Counted from the stretch's first letter, positions 9,201 to 16,613 are shown. The stretch is 44,140 nt of DNA from Holtiella sp036655075 (GCF_036655075.1 NZ_JAVVQU010000027.1:1-44140); one strand, 5' to 3'. The notes: generated by a model from the sequence alone, not told the origin. A program made the numbers and translations.

Positions 9201-11452
9201 ATGTAGTCTTGACAGATGTTATACCCGCTTCAATTGATAATCCACAGTACAGTACAGATGGTGGTACCACATGGCAACCATGGACTGGAGTTTTAGCTGT
9301 AGGTACACTTAAAGCAAAGAGTTCCCAAATCGTTAAAATACGTGGTGCAGTCAATGACAAAGCAGGGGCAACTGTTGTGAATACAGGTAAACTTACTAGC
9401 CAAACACCAGATGCTAATCCACAAAACAGCGTGGCAACAGCAACTAACTTAGTCAATAATGTTCAAGTGATAAAGACTGCTAATGTAGCAGGCGTAAGTG
9501 TAGGGGATACCATCACTTATACACTTGAAGTAATGAATAAGGGTGGGGTAACAGCTGAGCAGGTCGTTGTGACGGATGTATTACCACAAGAAGTAAGTTA
9601 TGTAGGCAATCTCACGGTTAATGGTGCTGCTGTAAGTGGCAATATTCAAACAGGCTTACTTGTTGGCAATATCGTGGCTGGAGCCACCACTACCATCACA
9701 TTTGATGTGAAAGTAGTAGCTATTCCAGCTGATAAGCAGATTGGAAATACAGCAGTAGCCAACTACGTATATCGTGCGAATCCAACAGCTGCACCTATTA
9801 GTGGCAAAGCAACCAGTCCAGTAAATGAAGTGAAAGTATACGCACCAAGTATGGCAGTTACTAAGACATCAAGCCCAACGAATGTGGCTGTAGGAGAACC
9901 TTTAGTCTATACCATGAAGGTAACTAATACAGGTGATATAGCGCTTGATAATGTAGTTGTCACAGATGAGTTGCCAACAAGTTTTCAGGTACAACAAATT
10001 CAGGTGGGTGGCGTGACGGTTACAGGAGATATCCGCACAGGCATAAATATAGGTACACTCGCTATAGGGCAAACAGTAGTTGTAACCATAACTGTAATTA
10101 TTCAAGCAGATGTTAATATCAGCACATTTAAGAATGTAGTGAATGTAGTAGCGGAAGCAACAGTAGATACAACACGCCCAGAAGAACCTGTTCAAGCAAC
10201 AGCTACAGATCAAACAGGTGTTAATATTTATAATCCAAAATTAGTGCTCGTTAAATCTGTAGATAAGCAATATGCTGTGATTGGGGATGTAGTCACTTAT
10301 ACTATCAAGGTAACCAATCAAGGGAGTACGGTACTAAGTAATGTCAATTTGGATAATGTAGTGATTTCAGATATATTATCAAGTGATTTATCCTTTGTAT
10401 CAAATAGTGTGATGTTAAACGGTAAGGTTATGCTAAATGTAAGTATCTTAAACGGTATCAATATAGGCACACTTGCTGTAGGTCAGACAGTAACACTTCA
10501 GTTCCAGGCACAAGTAATGAGCGATAAAGTAACACCTATTGAAAATACAGTACAGGGTCAATACGCTTATACATTGCCTAATAGACCACCTCAAAGTGGA
10601 AAAACCCAAAGTAATCGAGTAAGCTTGAATGTGGTTAATGTAAGTCTAGTAGTAGAGAAAACTGCTACACCAGAAACTGTTGCAATTGGAGATACAGTAA
10701 CCTATACGGTTAAGGTGACCAACACAGGTGATGTTACAGCACGTAATATTTTATTTACAGATGCGTTACCTAAAGAAGTTACTTTAGTGCCAGGAAGCTT
10801 TAGCATTAATGGTAAGGTTGTTAATAGTGTAGACATGACAAAAGGTATTATTATCCCCGATATTGCAGCAAAATCAAGTGTAACTATTACGTATCAAGCA
10901 ACGATTACAACAAACAATTGTAGAGGGATCTTAACCAATCAAGCTAGCGTCACGTATACGTATCAATTACCAGATGGTAGTACAGGAACAAAGACTCAAG
11001 AAGGTGCACTTGCCATGAGTGAGATCAATGTAGAGATTAGTCAATTCAAGCAAATGAGTATTGAGAAATATTTGATGATTCCAGAAGCCAAACCCAATAT
11101 TGAAGTGATTAATAACATGACAGGAACCATTGATATTAATCATTACAATATCATTACCACACCGATTACCACGAATATAGAGGGACAACAATTGACAGGA
11201 AACAAAGCTATTATAAGAGGCACATTTAATCTTGTCATTGAGTATACAGCATTAGATGCAGAACAAGGTGTACACTCTGCACACTATAGCATCCCATTTA
11301 GTACCTTTATTATCTTGCCTCCAGGTAGTCATGTAGGTAAAGGTGTAGATATTGTAGGTGAGGTAGAGGATATTTATTACACTGCACTAGATATCAGAAC
11401 ATTCTTTGTTAATATTACAGCATTGATCAATATGAAAATGCTGAGTTGTTAA
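6209..11452 (+). CDS. Giant DUF11-repeat protein with N-terminal head and C-terminal SPOCS domain
   Basis: The protein has 1,747 residues. The ATG at 6209 is 8 nt after AGGAGG (6195-6200); an ATG at 6205 is too close and in another frame. Residues 1-335 form a head domain that begins with FIERYTNVTKGALTFTGNT, a start I associate with large DUF11 proteins of Bacillus and clostridia. One transition unit follows (335-470), then five WxPW-class DUF11 units (starting near 470, 593, 716, 839 and 961, a 369-nt period), four GD-class units (near 1085, 1215, 1345 and 1481) and a SPOCS domain from about 1613. There is no Sec signal peptide, membrane segment or sorting motif, so it is probably assembled from the cytoplasm of the mother cell. 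It is a paralogue of the gene ending at 4979, with fewer WxPW units. Fibre or appendage function is inferred. Confidence 0.92.
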   Translation: MAFIERYTNVTKGALTFTGNTLGFSSYDFAGGTGIGAFLSTTAGLAVAGYPAPATLNWQQNGSTAVLNMPADSTVLYAELIWGGSSNNDAGTLPISTLNTPITFKTPLTTQQITYDPATALETTPVPQVFYTRSQNVTALVAAAGAGTYEVDGVPATLNPEAQDVTCAGWVLAVAYTNNTLPYAQLNIYVGNPVIQWFTPPVDVPITGFATPLTGSFDVRVLVGAGQGNTGNYGDSILIGPTNTMLTPLSGPNNPVNNFFGGQINNDQGLLDTTGSFGNYNNPPGGFLPAVRSDWDITNVDGTAAFINGETNGVLELTTNFDTYYIPVLGFQIGVQSPNISFTKTATPSVTAGDMINYSLTITNNGAITTDNFLVTDPMPTGVTLNVPGIQVVGESGPLVNTSTTSQLTIDVGAVAPGQTVTIYYSGTTTTATPTPSLNTANSSFNFTPLPGNTFAVTQLSNPTSTQIISADVVITKTSSPNPIVPGTMATYTLTVTNNGPSPASNVVVQDTVGLTSPQVSLDGGVTWNTYIGSVLLGTVAVGAAGTQVILVRGMVPTGVTTPVKNTAQAISTTPDPNSANNTVFIQTPVSPSADISVTKVAKTNPIVPGQMVEYIMTVNNVGPSDASAIALTDAVVAGISNPEYLIGQGSNWQPWVGNVNVGPLVAGGTITVMIRGTATSSMTGAVDNTASVQSQTQDPNVANNTSTITTPAQPSADLSITNTLNTTPVVPGQPIAYTLTAANLGPSDAQNVVVTDGVPSTVVNPMYSVDGGTTWLPWTGSLTLGTMPSGATQNILIKGTVSPSATGSVSTTGAISSTTPDPNLSNNQSTSTAPFMPIADMAVTNTLNTVPLVAGQPVNYTIHVANQGPSDAQNVTLTDAIPPVVNNPQYSVDGGTTWLPWTGSLALGTMLANTNKDILIRGTLDSQATGTLATTSEVSTTTQDPNLSNNIATTSASITTLADLSLTKVGTPNPVTVGGQVAYTVTMSNAGPSDAVDVVLTDVIPASIDNPQYSTDGGTTWQPWTGVLAVGTLKAKSSQIVKIRGAVNDKAGATVVNTGKLTSQTPDANPQNSVATATNLVNNVQVIKTANVAGVSVGDTITYTLEVMNKGGVTAEQVVVTDVLPQEVSYVGNLTVNGAAVSGNIQTGLLVGNIVAGATTTITFDVKVVAIPADKQIGNTAVANYVYRANPTAAPISGKATSPVNEVKVYAPSMAVTKTSSPTNVAVGEPLVYTMKVTNTGDIALDNVVVTDELPTSFQVQQIQVGGVTVTGDIRTGINIGTLAIGQTVVVTITVIIQADVNISTFKNVVNVVAEATVDTTRPEEPVQATATDQTGVNIYNPKLVLVKSVDKQYAVIGDVVTYTIKVTNQGSTVLSNVNLDNVVISDILSSDLSFVSNSVMLNGKVMLNVSILNGINIGTLAVGQTVTLQFQAQVMSDKVTPIENTVQGQYAYTLPNRPPQSGKTQSNRVSLNVVNVSLVVEKTATPETVAIGDTVTYTVKVTNTGDVTARNILFTDALPKEVTLVPGSFSINGKVVNSVDMTKGIIIPDIAAKSSVTITYQATITTNNCRGILTNQASVTYTYQLPDGSTGTKTQEGALAMSEINVEISQFKQMSIEKYLMIPEAKPNIEVINNMTGTIDINHYNIITTPITTNIEGQQLTGNKAIIRGTFNLVIEYTALDAEQGVHSAHYSIPFSTFIILPPGSHVGKGVDIVGEVEDIYYTALDIRTFFVNITALINMKMLSC
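7618..9460 (+). repeat. Five tandem ~369-nt coding repeats (WxPW-class DUF11 units)
   Basis: Unit starts at 7618, 7987, 8356 and 8725 are exactly 369 nt apart, and the next lies near 9091. Nearly identical stretches such as ATAGTGTAGATGGAGGTACG recur at about 8510 and 8880, a sign of recent duplication. The first unit lacks part of the YSxDGG segment. Confidence 0.88.
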
Positions 11453-11454
11453 TC

Positions 11455-11498
11455 AAAAGCCCCAGTTATTTCGAAAGTTGAAATAACTGGGGCTTTTC
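11455..11498 (+). terminator. Strong rho-independent terminator after the second giant gene
   Basis: AAAAGCCCCAGTTATTTC (11455-11472) pairs perfectly with GAAATAACTGGGGCTTTT (11480-11497) over 18 bp, with a 7-nt loop and a T-rich end. The A-rich 5' side makes it able to work in both directions. Confidence 0.88.
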
Positions 11499-11584
11499 TA
11501 GGTGTACTCAGCAAAATAAAAGAACTGTCCACCCGACAAAAGTGACAGTTCTAATCAAAAATAAGTTTTTAGATTTTTCTATAG

Positions 11585-11657
11585 AGCTGCTAATCGGAAT
11601 CGAACCGATGACCTCTACACTACCAATGTAGTGCACTACCGACTGTGCTATAGCAGC
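11585..11657 (-). tRNA. tRNA-Thr (anticodon GGT)
   Basis: The reverse complement folds as a full 73-nt cloverleaf: acceptor GCTGCTA/TAGCAGC, D stem GCAC/GTGC, anticodon stem CTACA/TGTAG with loop TTGGTAG, T stem ATCGG/CCGAT with loop TTCGATT, and discriminator T. The anticodon GGT reads ACC and ACU. The 3' CCA is not encoded. Confidence 0.95.
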
Positions 11658-11742
11658 GCATTTCTCAATACCCTCATAGAATATCATATTACTATACGCT
11701 TGTCAATATTCCCAAATCGAGACTAAAAATTAAATTAATTCG

Positions 11743-11774
11743 GAAAGCTTAAGGTTTAGTACCCTAAGCTTTCT
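11743..11774 (-). terminator. Probable terminator of the LUD gene, overlapping its 3' end
   Basis: GAAAGCTTA and TAAGCTTTC form a hairpin that includes the last codons of the minus-strand gene. On that strand AATTAATTTAATTTTTA follows, a weak U-rich tail. Confidence 0.45.
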
Positions 11775-12391
11775 CCTACTAGAATGACATGAATGCGGTC
11801 AGCTTCGCGACTATTGCGTGTGATGAGTGTGTGCATACACATACAGTCTGGGCTTAAGCAGTTGCCACAAACCCCTGTTAGGCCACAAGGTGTTTGGCGA
11901 TTTAAGCGGATGCCGTTTTCAGGGCAGGCTGTACTTTTGATACGGTGAATACCTGTTTCTACATTTGTGGTAACTTTGTTCATCCCTACAATCATAATTA
12001 CCTTTTTAGGACCATAGATAAGAGCAGATATACGGTTTCCATTCCCATCTATATTAATGAGTTCTCCGTCTAGTGTAATGGCATTGCTACTCATTAAGTA
12101 GAAGTCTGCAAAGTAAGCTTTGCGAAGCATCTCATCTACTTCTCCGGGGACAGCTTTGGCACGGTCATAAAGGGTGTATGTAGCTTGTGTAGTAAGTGCA
12201 TCTAAAAGGCCAATTTCTTTAATGCTTTCGGAGCCACCCCAAGCAATGCTAGAACCTTCAGGCATCATGGAAAGGGCTAGGTTTAAGGCTGCCTCTTTAG
12301 TCTCACAGTAGTAGCCATTCATATGACGTTTGCCTAGTTGTTTCATGATTACAGTAGATTGCTTAGCATAAAAATCTTTTTGAATAGACAT
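11756..12391 (-). CDS. LUD-domain protein (lactate-utilization / LutC-like family)
   Basis: The protein has 211 residues, and a GAGGTG ribosome binding site precedes the ATG. It is recognised as a stand-alone LUD (DUF162) protein from the order of its motifs: a GGSESIKEIGLLDAL segment near residue 50, a MSSNAITLDGELINIDGNG segment near 105-125, a KKVIMIVGMNKV segment near 135, and a late cysteine cluster (CGLTGVCGNCLSPDCMC) near 170-185. LUD proteins include LutB and LutC of the L-lactate oxidation complex, but this short single-gene form has no LutA or LutB neighbour, so lactate metabolism is not established. The cysteine cluster could bind a metal or an iron-sulfur centre. It is monocistronic between a tRNA and a divergent lipoprotein gene. 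Confidence 0.8.
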   Translation of the reverse strand: MSIQKDFYAKQSTVIMKQLGKRHMNGYYCETKEAALNLALSMMPEGSSIAWGGSESIKEIGLLDALTTQATYTLYDRAKAVPGEVDEMLRKAYFADFYLMSSNAITLDGELINIDGNGNRISALIYGPKKVIMIVGMNKVTTNVETGIHRIKSTACPENGIRLNRQTPCGLTGVCGNCLSPDCMCMHTLITRNSREADRIHVILVGESLGY

Positions 12392-12420
12392 AACAACACC
12401 TCACATAATAAATTTATTTC

Positions 12421-12429
12421 ATTATAGCA
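12421..12429 (-). promoter_or_regulatory. Extended -10 promoter for the LUD gene
   Basis: On the minus strand TGCTATAAT reads as an extended -10 element (TGN-TATAAT) about 30 nt upstream of the start codon. I see no good -35 box. Confidence 0.45.
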
Positions 12430-12554
12430 TAAAGATAAAGCTTAGTATTAAAATTAAGCTAAAATAAATATAGAATAGACGCTTCAATTTCTAAAGAATC
12501 AAGGTAGAGGAAAATATGTAACCAAATAGTAATAATAATATTTGTTTAAACAAC

Positions 12555-12582
12555 TTGTAAAATTTGTGCATGTATATATAAT
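12555..12582 (+). promoter_or_regulatory. Sigma-A promoter of the Met-rich lipoprotein gene
   Basis: TTGTAA (12555-12560), a 16-nt spacer and TATAAT (12577-12582), followed by a leader of about 20 nt and an AAGGAGG ribosome binding site. Confidence 0.6.
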
Positions 12583-12610
12583 TGTAAATATAAACTTAAG
12601 GAGGTTAGTT

Positions 12611-13864
12611 ATGAAAAAGAAATTATTTCCTATGCTCTTACTTGCATTAGCACTTGTTTTCACAGGTTGTAGCACAACCCAATTAGAATTCTGGAGCAAA
12701 TGCCAAGAATCTAGTAACTGGGCAGCCAGTACCATTAAAGGCACAATGAATATGGATATGACCATGCAAGGTGAAACAATGAAAATGGTCATGACTATGG
12801 ATGGGATTGCCAATACAGAAGATATGAGTAGTGAATTAACCATGAATATGGATATGAGTGCAGCGGGTATGGATATGAAGATGCATGATATTCAAATATT
12901 CATGAAAGATGGCAAAATGTATATGAGCAAAAATTACTTTGTTCAACTTTTTGAAACAAGTGGACTTCCAGTGCCAGCAAGTTTTGCAAATCCTGAAGTA
13001 GAGTTTATTACTTTTACAGATGACAATGCACAAATAGCTATGATTATGGAAATGACTCAGCAAGGGATGTTAGCAGATAAAGAAAAATATGCTGATATGA
13101 TGAAAGATATAGCAACAGAACTTGGTTTAGATGTAGAAATTACAAAAAAAGATAATACATATACTATTGACTTAGATGAAAAAGAAATGTTAGCATTTGT
13201 TAAACAGATTATTTTAACAACAGCTAATAACATGGAAAGCTTAAATAAAAAGTATAACTTAAATATTCCAGATGAAGATATTACCGCATTAAAAGCTCAA
13301 ATGGATGAAGTAAAAGTGCAACTTGACCAATTAATTCCACTTGCAGAAGCTATGGTTAAGGGAAATGTTAAAGTAGATTATACTTTTGGCAAAGATCAAG
13401 TCAATGAAAAAATGACTATGAATATGACTATACCTGTACTTGATAATGCAGTATTCAACATGACGATGGATATGGTTGTAGGCAAAGCCGAAGCAAAAGA
13501 AATTGTAGCACCAACAAAAGTATTAGAAATGACTCAAGCAGAACTTATGAATGAAATGATGCCACAAATGGTAGTCATCAATCGACTTGACAATACGCTT
13601 ATGAATGCAATGGGTCAATCAGAAAGTTGCCAAGTTATTGTAAAAAATAATGAGGTTTATATACCTGCAAAATTAACTTTAGGTTACTTAGGCCAAGAAG
13701 TAAAATATGATGCAGTGGCTAAAAAAGCTGGTATTGAAGTAGGGGGCACTTTTAAAGCACTTAACACAATCAGTGAAAAAGGTATTTCTTACGTGAGTTT
13801 AACAGAAGTTCAAAACTTAGGTTATACTGTAGAAGCTACAGCTGACTTCATTACAATCCAATAA
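12611..13864 (+). CDS. Methionine-rich lipoprotein with a C-terminal copper-amine-oxidase-N-like domain
   Basis: The protein has 417 residues and starts at the ATG 6 nt after AAGGAGG. Residues 1-20 are a lipoprotein signal (KKK, hydrophobic stretch, lipobox FTGC), so the mature protein should be anchored to the outer membrane face by a lipidated cysteine. Residues ~35-85 are very rich in methionine (repeats of MNMDM, MTMDG, MDMKMHD). The middle has lysine/glutamate-rich helices; the overall pattern recalls LppX/DUF6612-like lipoproteins. The last ~75 residues (VIVKNNEVYIPAKLTLGYLG and onward) resemble the domain of copper amine oxidase N-terminal type common in clostridial surface proteins. 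It has its own promoter and terminator. Substrate and function are unknown. Confidence 0.75.
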   Translation: MKKKLFPMLLLALALVFTGCSTTQLEFWSKCQESSNWAASTIKGTMNMDMTMQGETMKMVMTMDGIANTEDMSSELTMNMDMSAAGMDMKMHDIQIFMKDGKMYMSKNYFVQLFETSGLPVPASFANPEVEFITFTDDNAQIAMIMEMTQQGMLADKEKYADMMKDIATELGLDVEITKKDNTYTIDLDEKEMLAFVKQIILTTANNMESLNKKYNLNIPDEDITALKAQMDEVKVQLDQLIPLAEAMVKGNVKVDYTFGKDQVNEKMTMNMTIPVLDNAVFNMTMDMVVGKAEAKEIVAPTKVLEMTQAELMNEMMPQMVVINRLDNTLMNAMGQSESCQVIVKNNEVYIPAKLTLGYLGQEVKYDAVAKKAGIEVGGTFKALNTISEKGISYVSLTEVQNLGYTVEATADFITIQ

Positions 13865-13875
13865 GATTGAGTAAG

Positions 13876-13921
13876 CAAAAAGGGTGAATACACAAATATT
13901 TTGTGTGTCCACCCTTTTTTC
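13876..13921 (+). terminator. Rho-independent terminator after the lipoprotein gene
   Basis: AAAAAGGGTG..ACACAAA pairs with TTTGTGT..CACCCTTTTTT, a long stem with a small internal loop and a terminal T-run. Confidence 0.85.
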
Positions 13922-13954
13922 TGATAGAAATATCCAAAATTATGAAAAATAGAT

Positions 13955-13984
13955 TTGGCTTATAAAGCACATATTGGGTATAAT
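13955..13984 (+). promoter_or_regulatory. Promoter of the serine dehydratase operon
   Basis: TTGGCT (13955-13960), an 18-nt spacer and TATAAT (13979-13984); the start codon of sdaAB is 38 nt further on. Confidence 0.5.
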
Positions 13985-14022
13985 AGATATGAAAATGTCA
14001 AAAAGAGACGAGGTAAAATAGC

Positions 14023-14685
14023 ATGAAAGAAATAAGTATTTTTGACGTGATTGGACCTAATATGATTGGACCTTCAAGTTCGCATACTGCAGGTGCGGTA
14101 CGTATTGCCTTAATGGTACGTAAACTGGTTCAAAAACCTATTCGTGAAGTCAAGTTTATTCTATATGGGTCTTTTGCACAAACTTACAAGGGACATGGAA
14201 CAGACAAAGCACTTGTAGCAGGAATGCTAGGCATGGATACAGAAGATGAACGTATTAAAGATGCCTTTTACTATGCCCGAGAGGCAGATTTAAAGTATAG
14301 CTTTGAACCGAATGAAATTAAACATACAGACCATCCTAATACAGTAGAAGTAATTGCTGAAGATGAAAATGGAGATGTGACAACGGTCGTTGGTGCCTCT
14401 ATTGGAGGTGGTAATATTCGCATTGACCAAATTAATGGTATTGATGTAGAGTTTACAGGTGAATACTGCACCATAATTATTAAACAACAAGATACACCAG
14501 GGGTTGTAGCACATATTACAGAAGCCCTTAATGAGTACAATATTAATATTGCATTTATGCGTCTTTATCGTGAGAGCAAAGGGACCATGGCCTATACAAT
14601 TATTGAAACAGATGAACATATAGACGAAGGTGTACAAGAGAAAATTCGTGCAAATCCATCTATTTTAAAAGTAACCATGATATAA
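14023..14685 (+). CDS. sdaAB: L-serine dehydratase, beta subunit
   Basis: The protein has 220 residues, the usual length for the separate beta chain. It begins with the family signature FDVIGPNMIGPSSSHTAGA, continues with FILYGSFAQTYKGHGTDKAL, and ends in an ACT domain (from about residue 148, TIIIKQQDTPGVVAHITEAL). With the alpha subunit encoded 32 nt downstream it forms the oxygen-sensitive [4Fe-4S] enzyme that converts L-serine to pyruvate and ammonia in the cytoplasm. The ACT domain probably has a regulatory or structural role in serine binding. Confidence 0.96.
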   Translation: MKEISIFDVIGPNMIGPSSSHTAGAVRIALMVRKLVQKPIREVKFILYGSFAQTYKGHGTDKALVAGMLGMDTEDERIKDAFYYAREADLKYSFEPNEIKHTDHPNTVEVIAEDENGDVTTVVGASIGGGNIRIDQINGIDVEFTGEYCTIIIKQQDTPGVVAHITEALNEYNINIAFMRLYRESKGTMAYTIIETDEHIDEGVQEKIRANPSILKVTMI

Positions 14686-14717
14686 GAGCTTTAACTACAA
14701 GACGAGGAGAATAACTT

Positions 14718-15581
14718 ATGAATTTTCAAACAGCAGAAGAACTATTAAGTCTTTGTAAGACACATGAGTTACCTATTTCAAAGATAATGTTAGAACGCGA
14801 AAAAATAATTGGAAATATGAGTGAAGAAGAGATTTTGAAGGCCCTTACTCATGCTTATGAAATTATGAAAAATGCCATCAAGCGCTCCCTTACAGAAGAT
14901 CTCGTGTCTATGGGTGGACTCATTGGTGGGGAAGGCAAAAAGCTTTATATGAGAAAAGAGCAATCAGCGTGTGGGAGCTTAGTTTCAAGAGCCATTAGTT
15001 ATGCCATGGGTGTACTTGAAGTGAATACATCCATGGGGCTTATTGTAGCAGCACCAACAGCAGGGTCTTCCGGGGTTATTCCAGGTGTATTTGTCGCTAT
15101 TCAAGAGGAACATCATTTTAGTGAGGAACAAATGTTAGAAGCTCTTTTAAATGCAGGAGCAGTAGGTTACTTGATTACACGTAATGCCACAGTATCTGGT
15201 GCAGAAGGTGGATGCCAAGCAGAGATTGGTTCAGCTTCCGCCATGGCAGCATCAGCTGTTACCGAGCTGCTTGGAGGAACACCTGAACAGTGTTTAGATG
15301 CAGCATCTACAGCACTTGCCAATATTTTAGGCTTAGTGTGTGACCCAGTAGGCGGACTTGTAGAGGCACCTTGCCAAAATCGTAATGGAATGGGTGCTTC
15401 TAATGCCTTAATTAGTGCAGAGATTGCCCTTGCTGGTATTAAGCATTTAGTACCTTTTGATGAAACAGTAGAAGCAATGTATAAAGTTGGGCATAGTATA
15501 CCGTTTGAGTTACGTGAGACGGCTCTGGGGGGACTCGCAGTAACTAAGTCAGCTTGTGCAAGATGTGGTAAGTGTGACTAG
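14718..15581 (+). CDS. sdaAA: L-serine dehydratase, alpha subunit (iron-sulfur)
   Basis: The protein has 287 residues and a GAGGAG ribosome binding site. It carries the catalytic-chain motifs: a SMGGLIGGEGKK segment, MGVLEVNTSMGLIVAAPTAG, GSSGVIPG, GAEGGCQAEIGSASAMAA and CDPVGGLVEAPCQNRN. Known members use three cysteines from these regions to hold a [4Fe-4S] cluster that acts as the Lewis acid for serine dehydration. The C-terminus adds a small CARCGKC motif. It is co-transcribed with sdaAB. The pair supplies pyruvate and nitrogen from serine, which fits an amino-acid-using anaerobe. Confidence 0.96.
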   Translation: MNFQTAEELLSLCKTHELPISKIMLEREKIIGNMSEEEILKALTHAYEIMKNAIKRSLTEDLVSMGGLIGGEGKKLYMRKEQSACGSLVSRAISYAMGVLEVNTSMGLIVAAPTAGSSGVIPGVFVAIQEEHHFSEEQMLEALLNAGAVGYLITRNATVSGAEGGCQAEIGSASAMAASAVTELLGGTPEQCLDAASTALANILGLVCDPVGGLVEAPCQNRNGMGASNALISAEIALAGIKHLVPFDETVEAMYKVGHSIPFELRETALGGLAVTKSACARCGKCD

Positions 15582-15672
15582 GTCACAAAAATATTGCACT
15601 CATAAAAAATAAAATGACATATACTATAATTAGGAAGAACCTTTTGTAAAAAAAAGAAAGTGAGGATATAAA

Positions 15673-16536
15673 ATGTTAGATATAGCAATTATTGGGGGAG
15701 GACCGGCGGGTCTTTCAGCGGCCATCAATGGCGTTATTCGTAATAAACAAGTAAAAATCTTCGGTAACGATATTACAACAAGCTATTTATATAAAGCTGA
15801 GAAAATAGATAACTACATTGGAATGATTGGTGCAACAGGCCCACAGATGATGGAAGCCTTCTTGGGTCATGCCAAAGAGATGAATGTAGAAATTGAAAAC
15901 AAAAAAGTACTTGAGATTTTCAATATGGGCGACTTCTATATGCTCAATGTAGAAAATGAATTTATTGAAGCTAAAACTATTGTTTTAGCCAATGGGATTA
16001 CAAAAGCAAGTTCTGTAGAAGGAGAAGAGGCTTTCCTTGGAAGAGGTGTAAGTTACTGTGCAACATGTGACGGTCCACTTTATAGAGGTAAGACTGTAGC
16101 TATTATTGGAGACAGTGCCCATGCAGAAGAAGATGTAAATTATTTGAATGAAGTATGTGAAAAAGTATTTTATATTCCCCTCTATAAAAATATAGGTAAG
16201 CTTGGAGATCGTGTGGAAGTGGTAACAGGTAAACCTCAAGCTGTAGAAGGAGAAGGTGTGGTTAATAAGTTAGTGCTTAAAGACCAAGAGTTAGAAGTAA
16301 GTGGTGTGTTTATTATTAAAGAAAGTATTCCAACAACACAACTTTTAAAAGGTCTTGAAATTCAAGATAAATCTATCAAAGTCAACAAATTCATGGAAAC
16401 CAATATGCCAGGTGTCTATGCTGCTGGAGACTGTACAGGACGTCCTTATCAAGTGGCTAAAGCCGTAGGAGAAGGGGCAACAGCTGCACTTCAAGCAGTG
16501 AGCTACCTCCATATAAAAGATAAAGTAGCAAAATAA
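15673..16536 (+). CDS. Thioredoxin-reductase-like flavoprotein, possibly ferredoxin-dependent
   Basis: The protein has 287 residues, about 25 shorter than typical TrxB. The FAD site (AIIGGGPAGLSAA, residues 5-17), the redox pair CATC (129-132) followed by DGP, and the C-terminal GVYAAGDCTGRPYQ are present. The second nucleotide domain departs from TrxB: it reads AIIGDSAHAEEDVNYL, not GxGxxA..EEA, and the HRRxxxRA segment that binds the NADPH phosphate is replaced by FYIPLYKNIG. Known ferredoxin-dependent flavin thioredoxin reductases of Clostridium lack these same NADPH motifs, so I infer that this enzyme may take electrons from reduced ferredoxin. No thioredoxin gene lies next to it. It is transcribed alone. 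Confidence 0.85.
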   Translation: MLDIAIIGGGPAGLSAAINGVIRNKQVKIFGNDITTSYLYKAEKIDNYIGMIGATGPQMMEAFLGHAKEMNVEIENKKVLEIFNMGDFYMLNVENEFIEAKTIVLANGITKASSVEGEEAFLGRGVSYCATCDGPLYRGKTVAIIGDSAHAEEDVNYLNEVCEKVFYIPLYKNIGKLGDRVEVVTGKPQAVEGEGVVNKLVLKDQELEVSGVFIIKESIPTTQLLKGLEIQDKSIKVNKFMETNMPGVYAAGDCTGRPYQVAKAVGEGATAALQAVSYLHIKDKVAK

Positions 16537-16545
16537 TCAAATAAT

Positions 16546-16613
16546 AGGGGCTGTTGCATTAAGGAATGAACATACAATATGTTGTAGTATTTCTTCTTAA
16601 TGCAACAGCCCCT
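16546..16613 (+). terminator. 18-bp perfect inverted repeat, terminator of the flavoprotein gene or small palindromic element
   Basis: AGGGGCTGTTGCATTAAG (16546-16563) is perfectly repeated in inverse at 16596-16613, with a 32-nt loop that contains a small inner hairpin (ACATA..TATGT). It starts 10 bases after the stop codon. The tail (TCTAGTTTTCT) is only partly T-rich. Confidence 0.6.

Noticed and set aside
42..9460. Regular repeats as a possible CRISPR or satellite array
   Set aside because: The 369-nt period is a multiple of three, lies inside one open frame and encodes DUF11 units.
11585..11657. tRNA gene as an integration site for a mobile element
   Set aside because: No integrase gene and no direct repeat of the tRNA 3' end are visible nearby.
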